Positions 26,109 to 35,348 are shown, numbered from the stretch's first letter. The stretch is 64,000 bases of DNA from RGIG3701 sp031553595 (GCA_031553595.1 JAVBLI010000028.1:26229-90228), one strand, 5' to 3'. Numbers and translations: made by a program. The notes: generated by a model not told the origin, from the sequence alone.

Positions 26109-29100
26109 ATGAAACGTTATCACCGCCACTCGAAATGGTTTTATGTCCGCTGGGGGATGCTCCTCTGTGTGGTGGGGGCGGTGATTGTCGGGGTGCTGGC
26201 GTGGAGCGAACTTGACAGCGTGGTGTACCGGAAAGTGCTGGCGTCTTTCGAGGAACGTTTCATCGCGGCGGACATTAGCATTTCCGATGCGCGGCTGGTG
26301 GACGGAGAGGGGATTCTGCTGGCGAATTTCGTGCTTTCGACGAAACCGGAAGCGGAACACGGAAAAGCAGGCAGTGCGGGTGATGACGGCGGTTATGCGG
26401 AAAATGCGGGCCATGTGGGCGGCGGGCATTCCGGGCATGTGGATGCAGATGCGAATGCCGCGCAGCCGGGGGGGATGCCCGCGAAGTACGGGGTGCGCTT
26501 TCCGCCGGTGCTGGAGGCGGAGCGGGTGGTAATCGCGTGCCCGACGAAAGTGCAGGAATTGATGGTGGAGGAGCTGCCGATTTCGGAAATCATTTTCGAT
26601 TCCGCCACGATTCGCACGTACCGGCGCCCGGACGGAACATGGTCGCTGACGGCCCTGAAAACCGCTCAGAATCTGAAACCCTCCGGCCAGCCCGCCCCGA
26701 ACATCCGCTTCCGGAACACGACCATCGAGCTGCTGGACATGACGGACCCGTCCATGCAGCGCGGGCTGACGCTACGGAATGTGGAGATGACGATTTTTCC
26801 GCCGGTCACGCCAGAGGAGGACGCGGCAGGGCGGGAGCTCTCGCCGGAGGAAGCGAAACAGCAGAAATACCTCCCTTTTGAAGGGACGGCCCAGAGTGTT
26901 TTTTGTAATAAAGCAGCCGTATTTTCCGGGAAATTTTACCCGGAGGCGGGAATGATTCGCGTGGATGTGGAAATCGACTCCCTGCATTACAGCGAGCGTT
27001 TTCGGGGGGCCATTCCGGTGGAAATCGCGGAGAAAATGGAGCCCCTGAAGGATATTCGCGGCGACATGACGGGGAAAGTGACGGTCGTGGCGCCGCTGAC
27101 GAATTTCTCGCAGGCGCGTTTTCTGGTGGAGGGAAATCTTCAGGACGGGCGGGCAGAAAACGAAAAGCTTGCGCAGGCGGTGACGAATATCCGGGCGGAT
27201 TTTCGCGTGGCGAATGACGGGTACGTGCTTTCGGACGTTTCCGGGAATTACGGGGAAAGCCAGATCACGTCTTACGTCATGCAGCGGGGGTTTCATCCCG
27301 GGGCGAAAAAGCAGGTGCAGGTGAAAATCCAGCGGCTGGACCTGACGGAAGGCGTGAGTTCCTCGCTGCCGGCGGGGCTTCAGAAGGTGATTCGGGATTT
27401 GCACCCCACGGGGCGGGTGGATGTGGACGCCGGTTTTCTTTTTGACGGGCGGAAATGGGTGACTACGGGCGAGATTCTCTGTCCGGAGATGAGTCTTTCG
27501 TATGCCGGTTTCCCTTACCGGGTGGAACGGCTCAGCGGGAAAGTGGAGCTGAAGGGGGAGCAGATCACGTTTCAGGGGCGGACACCGGACGGAGGAATAA
27601 GCATTTCCGGCGAGGTGAATATGGTCGGCGGCGGTATTTTGCCGCATGCCGCCAGCGCTGGCGGAAATCCGGCGGGCGGTGGTGCGGAAACGCCGGCGGG
27701 CGGTCAGGCGGCGGAGGCCGGGCGGGGTGTTTCGCAGGACGCGTCTCACATCACGGGCGTGGTGCGTGTGCGTGCGGAAGCGATTCCGCTGGAAGAACGG
27801 CTGCTCGCGGCGTGCCCCCAGAAAGTGGCGGAAGAAGTGCGGACGCTGGAGCTGGCCGGGGCGGTGAACGTGCTTTCCGAGCATCATTTTTCCGTACCGG
27901 TGCGTCTGGAGGAAAGTCAGTGGCAGGCGGCGTCTGGGCATCATGGAGACGTGTACTTCCCGGAAAAAGAGGGGTTTTATAAGCAGGTCGGGGAGGTGAA
28001 AACGGATCACCGGATCATGCTCCAGCTGCTGAACTGCTCATGCCGGTACAAGAATTTTCCGTATCCGCTGCGGAATGTGCGGGGGACGATTAACATCCAT
28101 AATAACGACTTCACGGCGGAAAACCTGATGGGGGATAATAATGACGCGACGGTCGTGCTCTCCTGCAAGGCGCGACGGAACTCGGGCGTCATTCCCGCGG
28201 AGGACTCGCCGCGTGCGGGGGGGCTGACGGGGATGGATGATTGCGTGCTGCAGATCACGGGAATGAACGTCACGCTGGATGACGAATTTTATAAAAACCT
28301 GCCGCCGACGGTGGAACGACTATTTAAATACATCCGCCCCTCCGGGACGGTGAATCTGCGGTACGCGTACCAGATGAACGCGGGAAAAAAGCATGAACGG
28401 GTGGAGGTGGACACGCCGGGGGGGGGGATTACGGTCACGCTGCCGCAACTGCCGTACCGACTGGACGAATTTAAAGGGAAATTCGTTTACGATGATGGAA
28501 ATGTTTCCCTGACGGACATCAAAGCGCGGCACGGCACGTCGCGCATCGCCGGGCGGATGCACGGGCAGGTGGTTTCCGAAAACCGCTGGGAGTGTCATTT
28601 CCGCGAGATGAACGTGGACGGCATCCGTTTCGACCGGGATTTTCTCACAGCCATTCCCAGCGGCATCCGCGGCTCCATCACCTCCGTGCGCCCGGACGGC
28701 ATGCTTTATTATCAGGGCCTGATGGATGTGGTGTATGATTCCGCCGCGAAACGCCCGTTTACGCTTTCCTGGAAGGGAGAGGCCGGGGTGACGCAGGGTT
28801 CCTTCGGCGGGGCGAGCATCCAGTTGACGAATCTCGCCGGCGGAGTAAACGTGGAGGGAAAGTGGGACGGCACCGACTTTTTCACCTTCGGCGAGCTGAA
28901 TCTGGACTCCGCGTTTTACCAGAATGTGCAGTTGACGCAGGTACAGGGGCCGTTTTGGGTGGACAGCCGGCAGATGCTCCTGGGCGGAGACGCGGCGAAA
29001 CTGATTTACGCTTATAATAACCGGTTCAGTGCCACCCAGGCGAATGCCGTGCAAGATACGCCTCCGGCGGGTGCGGATCAGGTGCCGCGGCAGGCCGTGC

Positions 29101-29777
29101 GTGCCCGGGCGGTGGGCGGCGAGGTTTATGGAAACCTGACCATGATTTTCGGGGAGCCTTCCACGTTCCAGTTTAACGCCATGCTCAGTAAAGGACGCCT
29201 GGAGGAGTGCGCGTACCTGACGGGGAACGCGAAACTCCGCGGAAACATCCTGGCCACCGTGGATTTAACCGGGAACACGAATTCCTTGCGGTTCCTGAAG
29301 GGCAGCGGCGAAATCCATCTTTCGGACGCCGATATTTATGAGCTTTCGACCATGGCGTCCCTGCTGAAAATCCTGAGCCTCAAAGAGGTGAACCGAAAAG
29401 GTTTCAGCAGCGGTGATCTGCGTTACACAATCGACGGAAACATGATTTACATGGACCGGATCGAGTTCCAGGGAGACGCGTTCAGCCTGATCGGAAAGGG
29501 TGAAATGACCTTTGACCGGAAAGTCCGCCTGGTGTTTTATTCGGTGATGGGCCGCGGCGGGGTGAATATCCCGATTTTACGCGATTTGCTGCACGCCACG
29601 GGCAGCCAGATCATGATGCTGACCATGGAAGGGCCCCTGCAGAATCCCGTCATTACCCAGCACCCGCTGCCCGGTCTGGACATGGCGCTTCAGCAGCTGG
29701 AAAAAGAATTACTCCCCGGATCCTCCCGCGCCATCCGCTCCGGCTCCACCGCCCCCGGCTGGAAAAACCGCCGGTGA
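26109..29777 (+). CDS. AsmA-like giant membrane-anchored protein
   Basis: This is a 1222-residue protein with an N-terminal signal anchor (about 13-35, WGMLLCVVGAVIVGVLAW). A long, repetitive, beta-rich periplasmic part follows, whose C-terminal region (about 1080-1190, with GSGEIHLSDADIYELS, KGEMTFDRKVRL and GRGGVNIPIL) matches the AsmA/DUF3971 class. Such proteins (AsmA, YhdP, TamB) are thought to bridge inner and outer membranes and carry lipids. Two low-complexity Gly/Ala-rich inserts occur near 80-120 and 505-535. A run of ten G (28418-28427) in the reading frame could cause frameshifting. It stands alone between the isomerase pair and a prenyltransferase-fold gene. Lipid transport is inferred from the family. 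Confidence 0.78.
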   Translation: MKRYHRHSKWFYVRWGMLLCVVGAVIVGVLAWSELDSVVYRKVLASFEERFIAADISISDARLVDGEGILLANFVLSTKPEAEHGKAGSAGDDGGYAENAGHVGGGHSGHVDADANAAQPGGMPAKYGVRFPPVLEAERVVIACPTKVQELMVEELPISEIIFDSATIRTYRRPDGTWSLTALKTAQNLKPSGQPAPNIRFRNTTIELLDMTDPSMQRGLTLRNVEMTIFPPVTPEEDAAGRELSPEEAKQQKYLPFEGTAQSVFCNKAAVFSGKFYPEAGMIRVDVEIDSLHYSERFRGAIPVEIAEKMEPLKDIRGDMTGKVTVVAPLTNFSQARFLVEGNLQDGRAENEKLAQAVTNIRADFRVANDGYVLSDVSGNYGESQITSYVMQRGFHPGAKKQVQVKIQRLDLTEGVSSSLPAGLQKVIRDLHPTGRVDVDAGFLFDGRKWVTTGEILCPEMSLSYAGFPYRVERLSGKVELKGEQITFQGRTPDGGISISGEVNMVGGGILPHAASAGGNPAGGGAETPAGGQAAEAGRGVSQDASHITGVVRVRAEAIPLEERLLAACPQKVAEEVRTLELAGAVNVLSEHHFSVPVRLEESQWQAASGHHGDVYFPEKEGFYKQVGEVKTDHRIMLQLLNCSCRYKNFPYPLRNVRGTINIHNNDFTAENLMGDNNDATVVLSCKARRNSGVIPAEDSPRAGGLTGMDDCVLQITGMNVTLDDEFYKNLPPTVERLFKYIRPSGTVNLRYAYQMNAGKKHERVEVDTPGGGITVTLPQLPYRLDEFKGKFVYDDGNVSLTDIKARHGTSRIAGRMHGQVVSENRWECHFREMNVDGIRFDRDFLTAIPSGIRGSITSVRPDGMLYYQGLMDVVYDSAAKRPFTLSWKGEAGVTQGSFGGASIQLTNLAGGVNVEGKWDGTDFFTFGELNLDSAFYQNVQLTQVQGPFWVDSRQMLLGGDAAKLIYAYNNRFSATQANAVQDTPPAGADQVPRQAVRARAVGGEVYGNLTMIFGEPSTFQFNAMLSKGRLEECAYLTGNAKLRGNILATVDLTGNTNSLRFLKGSGEIHLSDADIYELSTMASLLKILSLKEVNRKGFSSGDLRYTIDGNMIYMDRIEFQGDAFSLIGKGEMTFDRKVRLVFYSVMGRGGVNIPILRDLLHATGSQIMMLTMEGPLQNPVITQHPLPGLDMALQQLEKELLPGSSRAIRSGSTAPGWKNRR

Positions 29778-29875
29778 GGAGAATTAGGAATAAGAAATAA
29801 AGAATGACTGGCGTGGCGCAAAACCCCTTCTGATAAAACGTTTTCGCGCATTCCTCATTCCCTCCGCTCCCCCTC

Positions 29876-29904
29876 TTTACCGTGCGCGGCGAATCTGTTA
29901 CACT
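29876..29904 (+). promoter_or_regulatory. Possible promoter upstream of the prenyltransferase-fold gene
   Basis: TTTACC (29876-29881) and TACACT (29899-29904) have a 17-bp spacer, about 48 bp before the ATG at 29953. Both hexamers deviate from consensus. Confidence 0.4.
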
Positions 29905-29952
29905 GAAATGGCTGGGGTTCTTTGTCTTTTTTAATAATCATGGAGAAATATC

Positions 29953-31182
29953 ATGAAACGATTCCAGTTTAAACAGATTCTCGTGTGCTCGGTCGGTCTG
30001 GCCGTGGTGGTGGCGTTTTCCTTCTTCGGTGTGGCCGTGCAGGCGCAGGGTGTGGAGGAGGCGGTGGTCGTGGAGGTGGAAGTGCAGGCCATGCCCGCGG
30101 AGGTAATTCCTGCCGCGAAACTCACGCCCGCGAAGGCAGTGGCGACGGATGAAAAGGCGGTGGCGGAGGCGGTGAAGCGGGCCGCGGATTATCTGCGTGC
30201 CCACCAGGCCGAGGACGGCTCCTTCAGCAGCATGATGGGCAGCGGCGTGACGAGCATCGCGCTGATTGGCCTGCTCCAGAACGGGTACACCGCTGAAGAC
30301 CCCATGGTGGCCAAGGCGCTTGCGTATCTTGAGTCGAAAGTTCAGGCGGACGGCGCGATTTTCGATGAAAAACTCGGTTTCGGCAACTACGAAACCAGCG
30401 TCGCGGTGCTGGCCTTCGTGCTGGCGAATAAGGCGGACGGGAAGGGCAAGTATGACGCCCTGCTGAAGAACGCGGAGCAGTATCTGCGGAAATATCAGTG
30501 GGACGAAAGTGAAGGGCTGGATCCGTCGGACGTGAAGTATGGCGGGGCCGGTTACGGTGGCGGGCGCATGTCCCGGCCTGACCTTTCGAACACGGCGTTC
30601 CTGATGGATGCGCTGGTGGCGCTGGGGGCCGATAAAAATGGTGACGCGGTCAAAAAGGCACTGGTTTTCGTGTCGCGGTGCCAGAATCTGGAGTCCCAGC
30701 ATAACACGCTGCCTTTCGCGGCGGAGAATCCGGACGGCGGTTTTATTTACACGCCGCTGGACGCGGACAAAACGGATGAAGCCGGTAATAAAGTTCCGCT
30801 GAAAGCTTACGGCTCCATGTCTTACGCGGGGTTCAAGAGCCTGATTTACGCCGGGCTGACGGAAAACAGCACGCGGGGAAAAGCGGTGCTGAAGTGGCTG
30901 ACGGAGCATTACAGCGTGACGGAAAATCCGGGCCAGGGCCAGGCGGGGCTGTATTATTATTACATCGCCATGTCGAAAGCCCTGAAAGTTTATGGGAAAG
31001 ACACCTTCCCCGGCGCGGACGGTAAGGCGCACGACTGGCGGGCCGAGCTCACCGCGGAGATTCTCGTCGACCAGCAGGAAGACGGCTCGTGGGTCAACGA
31101 TAAATCCTCGCGCTGGATGGAGAATGACGCGAATCTTGTCACGGCGTACGCCCTGCAAGTGCTGGCGAATTGCAAGAAATAG
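29953..31182 (+). CDS. Exported prenyltransferase/squalene-oxidase repeat protein
   Basis: This is a 409-residue secreted protein. A signal peptide (MKRFQFKQIL... cut after VQAQ) and a short linker precede an (alpha/alpha) barrel of the terpenoid cyclase/prenyltransferase fold. The repeats show the QW-like pattern: AADYLRAHQAEDGSF near residue 76, AYLESKVQADGAIF, ENPDGGFIY, and EILVDQQEDGSW close to the C-terminus. No DXDD or DDXXD catalytic motif of cyclases is evident, so it is probably a non-enzymatic or unrelated member, as is common for exported planctomycete and verrucomicrobial proteins of this class. ATGGAGAAATATC before the ATG serves as the ribosome-binding region. The 3' side holds a cluster of short hairpins (31192-31360). 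Confidence 0.85.
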   Translation: MKRFQFKQILVCSVGLAVVVAFSFFGVAVQAQGVEEAVVVEVEVQAMPAEVIPAAKLTPAKAVATDEKAVAEAVKRAADYLRAHQAEDGSFSSMMGSGVTSIALIGLLQNGYTAEDPMVAKALAYLESKVQADGAIFDEKLGFGNYETSVAVLAFVLANKADGKGKYDALLKNAEQYLRKYQWDESEGLDPSDVKYGGAGYGGGRMSRPDLSNTAFLMDALVALGADKNGDAVKKALVFVSRCQNLESQHNTLPFAAENPDGGFIYTPLDADKTDEAGNKVPLKAYGSMSYAGFKSLIYAGLTENSTRGKAVLKWLTEHYSVTENPGQGQAGLYYYYIAMSKALKVYGKDTFPGADGKAHDWRAELTAEILVDQQEDGSWVNDKSSRWMENDANLVTAYALQVLANCKK

Positions 31183-31191
31183 CGGCGCCGC

Positions 31192-31360
31192 CGTCCCGGA
31201 GGGACGAAATGTTTATAGAAAACGGATGGGCACCTGATTCTCCCGCTCCGTGGGAGCGGAATGTTCATGGCGCGCCGATTTTTTATAAACATTTCACCCT
31301 TGGCGGGGTGTGAGTATGTTTTCTGACAATTTTCTATAAACATTTCGCTCCGACGGAGCG
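31192..31360. repeat. Array of four short hairpins with GAAATGTTTATAG linkers
   Basis: Four small dyads are seen: CGTCCCGGAGGGACG (31192-31206), 31243-31259, CACCCTTGGCGGGGTG (31295-31310) and CGCTCCGACGGAGCG (31346-31360). The first is followed by GAAATGTTTATAGAAAA. The last two are preceded by its reverse complement. The cluster is therefore itself arranged as a large inverted repeat between the prenyltransferase-fold gene and ogt. Confidence 0.75.
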
Positions 31361-31379
31361 GCCGAGGAGTAAATTTCCC

Positions 31380-31883
31380 ATGCCATCCCATTTTTCAAAA
31401 CAGACCGTCATCGGCGTGCTGACCATCCGTGATGAAGACGGCTGCATTACGCACCTGCTGCTGCCCGGCAGCGCGAAGTGGACGGACGCGTTTCGGGAAG
31501 AGCTGCGGGGTGAAACGCCGCTGATTCGAAAAGCGTTTCGGCAGGTGGAGGAATTCCTGGCCGGGAAGCGGCGGGATTTCGATCTTCCGCTGGCGCCGCG
31601 GGGCACGGATTTCCAGCAGCGAGTGTGGGCGGAGCTGCTGAAAATTTCTTACGGAAAACTGGCGTCTTACGGCGAAATCGCGCGGCGGGTGGGCAGTCCG
31701 CGGGCATGTCGGGCGGTGGGAATGGCGAATAATGTGAATCCGATTTCCATCATCATTCCGTGTCACCGCGTGATCGGCTCCGGCGGAAAGCTCGTCGGGT
31801 ACGGCGGCGGCCTGGATATGAAACGCTGGCTGCTGAATATGGAAGCGGGCGTGCCGAATGAGGAATCAGGAATCAGGAATTAG
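31380..31883 (+). CDS. ogt: Methylated-DNA--[protein]-cysteine S-methyltransferase
   Basis: This is a suicide repair protein that moves the alkyl group from O6-alkylguanine (and O4-alkylthymine) in DNA to its own cysteine. The 167-residue product has the catalytic PCHRVI (Cys at residue 128), the DNA-recognition helix RACRAVGMANNVNP and the closing GGKLVGYGGGLDMKRWLL block; the N-terminal domain (1-75) is the usual non-catalytic fold. No Ada-type regulatory domain is present. The last residues (about EESGIRN) and the stop codon are encoded by a 7-bp tandem repeat (31861-31888) whose last unit also forms the ribosome-binding site and start of the next gene. The next gene begins 2 bp after the stop, so the pair is co-translated. 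Confidence 0.92.
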   Translation: MPSHFSKQTVIGVLTIRDEDGCITHLLLPGSAKWTDAFREELRGETPLIRKAFRQVEEFLAGKRRDFDLPLAPRGTDFQQRVWAELLKISYGKLASYGEIARRVGSPRACRAVGMANNVNPISIIIPCHRVIGSGGKLVGYGGGLDMKRWLLNMEAGVPNEESGIRN

Positions 31884-31888
31884 GAATG
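31861..31888 (+). repeat. Four tandem 7-bp AGGAATN units joining ogt to the next gene
   Basis: AGGAATC, AGGAATC, AGGAATT, AGGAATG. They encode the ogt C-terminus and its stop (TAG at 31881-31883). The last unit is AGGA followed by the ATG start at 31886. Related AGGAATG units build the hairpins at 23950-24005 and 58866-58973. Confidence 0.8.
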
Positions 31889-32737
31889 AAATTCGCTTAC
31901 AGTTCGAACGCGTACCGCCGGTTTTCGGTGGAGACGGCGATTAAAAAAATTGCGTCGCTGGGATACACCGGTCTGGAGTTGCTGGCGGACGTCCCGCACG
32001 CGTACCCGGTGGATTTGCTTCCGGAGCGGAAAGAAAGTATCCGGCGGTGCCTGGCCGAGACGGAGCTGGAAATCGCGAATGTGAACGCGTTCATGATGAA
32101 TGCCGTGGCGGACACGCGGCAGACGTATATTTATCCGTCATGGATCGAGCCGTACGGGCCTTACCGGGCGCTGCGGCGGGAGCACACGAAACGGGCGCTG
32201 CGGCTGGCGGCGGAGCTGGGGGCGAAGAGTATTCAGACGGAGCCGGGCGGGCCGCTGCCGGAGGGCGTGACGTGGCGGCAGGGGATAAACCAGTTTTATG
32301 AGGAGTTCATGCCGTGCGTGGAGGTGGCGGAAGCGTGCGGCGTGGATCTGCTGATTGAGCCCGAGCCGGCGCTTTTGATCGAAACGTGTGAGCAGTTTCT
32401 CGAGTTCATGCAGAAAATCGACTCGCCGCGGGTGGGGCTGAATTTCGACGTGGGGCACGCGTTCTGCGTGGAGGATGACATCCTGGCGTGGATTCCTCGC
32501 CTGGCCGGTTTTACGCGGCATTATCACGTCGAGGACATCGCGCCGTCGCGCGAGCATCATCACCTGATTCCGGGGGAGGGCGCGATCGAATTTCGCCCGA
32601 TTCTGGAGGCGATCATTGCCACGGGATACGCGGGGTTCGTCACCGTCGAGCTTTATCCGTATCAGGAAGACCCGGATGAAGCGGGCCGGCGGGCGCTGGC
32701 ATTCTTGAAACATCAGTTGCCGGGGGCGAACGCCTGA
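31886..32737 (+). CDS. Sugar phosphate isomerase/epimerase (TIM barrel)
   Basis: This is a 283-residue cytoplasmic xylose isomerase-like TIM barrel. Metal-binding and active-site strands can be followed: TGLELLADVPH, SIQTEPGG, LLIEPEPALLIET, GLNFDVGHAFC, RHYHVEDIAPSREHHH and FVTVELYPY. The His and Glu/Asp ligands expected for a divalent metal are present. It is translationally coupled to ogt through a heptamer repeat, which is probably coincidental to function. Unlike the two isomerases at 24-25.8 kb it has no Tat signal. Homologues near hydrolases act on ketoses or inositols; the substrate here is open. The glycosyltransferase gene that follows is on the other strand. Confidence 0.85.
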   Translation: MKFAYSSNAYRRFSVETAIKKIASLGYTGLELLADVPHAYPVDLLPERKESIRRCLAETELEIANVNAFMMNAVADTRQTYIYPSWIEPYGPYRALRREHTKRALRLAAELGAKSIQTEPGGPLPEGVTWRQGINQFYEEFMPCVEVAEACGVDLLIEPEPALLIETCEQFLEFMQKIDSPRVGLNFDVGHAFCVEDDILAWIPRLAGFTRHYHVEDIAPSREHHHLIPGEGAIEFRPILEAIIATGYAGFVTVELYPYQEDPDEAGRRALAFLKHQLPGANA

Positions 32738-32755
32738 TGGCACTCTGCATCTCTC

Positions 32756-33559
32756 TTATTTGTCTTCCGGTCGCGGTTTCGGGCGGAAAACCATCCGACG
32801 CATGGCCCGCAAAAATTGCAGCGAATAGCGGTGAACGCGGAAACAGATGCGGTACATCATCATCGTCCACCACGCGAGATGCCAGGGGTGCATCTTCCCC
32901 AGCACAGAACGGGGTGTGATGGTGCTCTCTGCGGCGAATTCCGAAAGCGTGACGGGGGATGGATAAATGGAGGTTTCACGCACGGCCCGCCAGCCGTAAT
33001 GCCGCGTGGAATCGCTGGGGGCGCACATATTCGCGGTGCGGCGGTAAAAGAAATCGGCCGCCTTGCGGTTCAAAATATAACAGGCGCCGGAAACGTTGTC
33101 CCGCAGGGCCGTGCATAGTTGCCGGCCGCAGGGCAGGGTGGCATAAGGAAAAACGCCCCAGAACCGCCCCTGGTGCACGCGCAGATAATCCCACGTGTGG
33201 GCGTACGTCATACTCTCCAGAATGATCTGGCGGAAGTCGGGAGCCAGGTTAATGTCGTCCTCGCAGACCATGACATACTCGGCGTCGGAGGCAAGGAACA
33301 GCCGCCACACTTCGCGGTGGCTGACGAAACACCCCTGCCGGCCGGGCGTGATCGTGCGACCCTGACGCCAATAATAGACGCAGTGCCGGATGCGCGGCGG
33401 GTCGGGCACGCCGTCCATGCTCCTGCCGTTCACCGCCGGAAAGCGGAGCGGCTGGATGTTCTGGGCCGCGAGCTCCTTCTGCATGACGGCCCACTGCTGG
33501 GGCTTGCTGTCCAGATTGATGACGTAACACAGCAGCTTGCCGGATTCGAATACATCCAT
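32756..33559 (-). CDS. Glycosyltransferase family 25 (LPS-type) protein
   Basis: This is a 267-residue cytoplasmic or peripheral-membrane glycosyltransferase of the GT25/LOS biosynthesis type, which adds galactose or glucose to lipooligosaccharide or protein. Seen features: CYVINLDSKPQQWAVM at the start (11-26), the GCFVSHREVW motif (76-85) and the acidic catalytic stretch CEDD (99-102) acting as the DXD-like metal site. The C-terminal 60 residues are rich in Arg, Met and aromatics (HPWHLAWWTMMMYRICFRVHRY), suggesting membrane association. It is downstream of glycyl-tRNA synthetase on the same strand, which may be accidental. The acceptor substrate is not known. Confidence 0.85.
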   Translation of the reverse strand: MDVFESGKLLCYVINLDSKPQQWAVMQKELAAQNIQPLRFPAVNGRSMDGVPDPPRIRHCVYYWRQGRTITPGRQGCFVSHREVWRLFLASDAEYVMVCEDDINLAPDFRQIILESMTYAHTWDYLRVHQGRFWGVFPYATLPCGRQLCTALRDNVSGACYILNRKAADFFYRRTANMCAPSDSTRHYGWRAVRETSIYPSPVTLSEFAAESTITPRSVLGKMHPWHLAWWTMMMYRICFRVHRYSLQFLRAMRRMVFRPKPRPEDK

Positions 33560-33608
33560 GTCCCGAAAAACCTTTCTGTGACTTGCGGGTTACTCTGGGC
33601 GAAAACGG

Positions 33609-35222
33609 CTATTTTTCGATCCGGGCGCGAATCTCCGCTACCACGTCTTCTTTTTTCACCCGCCACTGCTCGAGCGAATCGCGGTCGCGGACGGTGACCG
33701 TGCCGTCGGCCAGCGTCTGGCTGTCGACCGTGATGCAGAACGGCGTGCCGATTTCGTCCTGCCGACGGTAGCGACGCCCGATGGCGCCTTTTTCATCGTA
33801 AAACACGGCCATGTGCTTCTTGAGTTCGCCGTAAATTTCACACGCGATTTCGGGCATGCCGTCTTTCTTCACCAGCGGGAATACGGCGGCTTTAATGGGC
33901 GCCAGCCGGGGGTGGAAACGCAGCGAAACGCGCTTCGTGAGTTCGCCGTTTTCGTCCGGTACTTCGTCCTCGTGATACGCTTCGCACAAAAACGCCAGCG
34001 TCGCGCGATCCGCACCCGCGGACGGCTCGACCACGTGCGGCACGAAACGCTCGCGCGTCTGGTCGTCGAAATACGAAAGGTCTTTGCCACTGCCGCGGTG
34101 CTTGGGCTTGCCGTTTTCATTGAGTTCCACCTCAAGTTTCCCGTCGCGGTTGACGAGCTTGCCCTCGGTGTGGCTGCGGAGGTCGAAATCGCCGCGGTGC
34201 GCGATGCCTTCCAGCTCGCCGTACTCGCCTTCGGGCAGGAAGGGGAACGCGTATTCGATATCCGCGGTGCCCACGGAGTAATGGCTCAGCTCGTCCTGAT
34301 CATGCTCGCGGAGACGGAGTTTGTCGCTTGCCAGACCCATTTTTTCGTACCACGCGAAACGGTAATTCCGCCAGAATTCGTACCACGCGCGGGAGGATTC
34401 CGGGTGGCAGAAAAACTCGATTTCCATCTGCTCGAACTCGCGCGAGCGGAACGTGAAATTCCGGGGCGTGATTTCATTGCGAAAACTTTTGCCCTGCTGC
34501 GCGATGCCGAAGGGGATGCGGATGCGGGTGCTGTCCAGCACGTTTCGGAAGTTGACGAAAATGCCCTGCGCGGTTTCGGGCCGCAGGAAGGTCGCGTCTT
34601 CTTCGCTGCCCAGGGCGCCGACGATCGTTTTGAACATCAGGTTAAACTCACGGGGCGCGGTCAGCGAGCCGAGGTTTTTCGCTTCCGGCGCCAGCACCTG
34701 AGAGAACTCGCCCTTGAGCGTTTCCAGCGAGAGCAGCTCGGCGTCGAATTTCAGTTGGTCGGCGTCTTTGCCACGGAGATTGAAGAATTTCATCGCACGG
34801 GCCTGGATGGTTTCGTCCCAGTTTTCGCAGGCCGGGTCGCCGAGAATGAACACACGCTGGCCTTTCGCCTCCACCCACCGCCCGCGGAGCTGGTCGTAAC
34901 GGTACCGCCGCTTCGACTCCGTGCAGTCCACCATAAAATCGTGGAACAGGTCGTAGTGCCCCGAGCATTTCCAGACCTGCGGGTGCATGATGATCGTGCA
35001 GTCCAGGCCGGTCATTTCGTAGGTGGCCGGGGCGCCGGGCGTCTGGATCTGCTCGTTATGCGTGCTGACCATGTCCTCCCACCACGCGTTTTTCACGTTC
35101 CGCTTCAGCTCCACCCCCAGCGGGCCGTAATCCCAGAAACCGTTCAGCCCGCCGTAAATTTCGCTCGACTGAAACAGAAACCCGCGTTTTTTGCACAGCG
35201 CGACCAGTTCTTTCATTTCCAT
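33609..35222 (-). CDS. glyS: Glycine--tRNA ligase
   Basis: This is a class II aminoacyl-tRNA synthetase that charges tRNA-Gly with glycine. The 537-residue protein is of the dimeric alpha2 type found in eukaryotes, archaea and some bacteria, not the alpha2beta2 GlyQS type. Evidence includes SSEIYGGLNGFWDYGPLG (19-36), the motif-2 block FRNEITPRNFTFRSREFEQ (about 245-265), the motif-3 region DYGEL-type downstream and the terminal anticodon-binding domain (about 430-537). AAAGGAG precedes the ATG at 35222, and a sigma70-type promoter lies at 35282-35310. The gene symbol glyS is used here for the single-subunit form. A housekeeping function is certain from motifs and length. Confidence 0.94.
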   Translation of the reverse strand: MEMKELVALCKKRGFLFQSSEIYGGLNGFWDYGPLGVELKRNVKNAWWEDMVSTHNEQIQTPGAPATYEMTGLDCTIIMHPQVWKCSGHYDLFHDFMVDCTESKRRYRYDQLRGRWVEAKGQRVFILGDPACENWDETIQARAMKFFNLRGKDADQLKFDAELLSLETLKGEFSQVLAPEAKNLGSLTAPREFNLMFKTIVGALGSEEDATFLRPETAQGIFVNFRNVLDSTRIRIPFGIAQQGKSFRNEITPRNFTFRSREFEQMEIEFFCHPESSRAWYEFWRNYRFAWYEKMGLASDKLRLREHDQDELSHYSVGTADIEYAFPFLPEGEYGELEGIAHRGDFDLRSHTEGKLVNRDGKLEVELNENGKPKHRGSGKDLSYFDDQTRERFVPHVVEPSAGADRATLAFLCEAYHEDEVPDENGELTKRVSLRFHPRLAPIKAAVFPLVKKDGMPEIACEIYGELKKHMAVFYDEKGAIGRRYRRQDEIGTPFCITVDSQTLADGTVTVRDRDSLEQWRVKKEDVVAEIRARIEK

Positions 35223-35281
35223 GGGGGAACTCCTTTATTTTCGTTACGGATGAAGTGGAAAAAGTGGAAAAACACAGATAT

Positions 35282-35310
35282 ATTTTAACACATAATCGCG
35301 TTTTCGTCCA
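35282..35310 (-). promoter_or_regulatory. sigma70-type promoter for glycyl-tRNA synthetase
   Basis: On the minus strand TGGACG (35310-35305), a 17-bp spacer and TAAAAT (35287-35282) lie about 60 bp before the start at 35222. Confidence 0.55.
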
Positions 35311-35348
35311 CCGGGAGGGGGGATTTCACGTTTTCTGCGAGCCTCGCT

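Noticed and set aside
33813..35288. Plus-strand open frame of about 490 codons opposite glycyl-tRNA synthetase
   Set aside because: It is a shadow of the synthetase codons with no domain.
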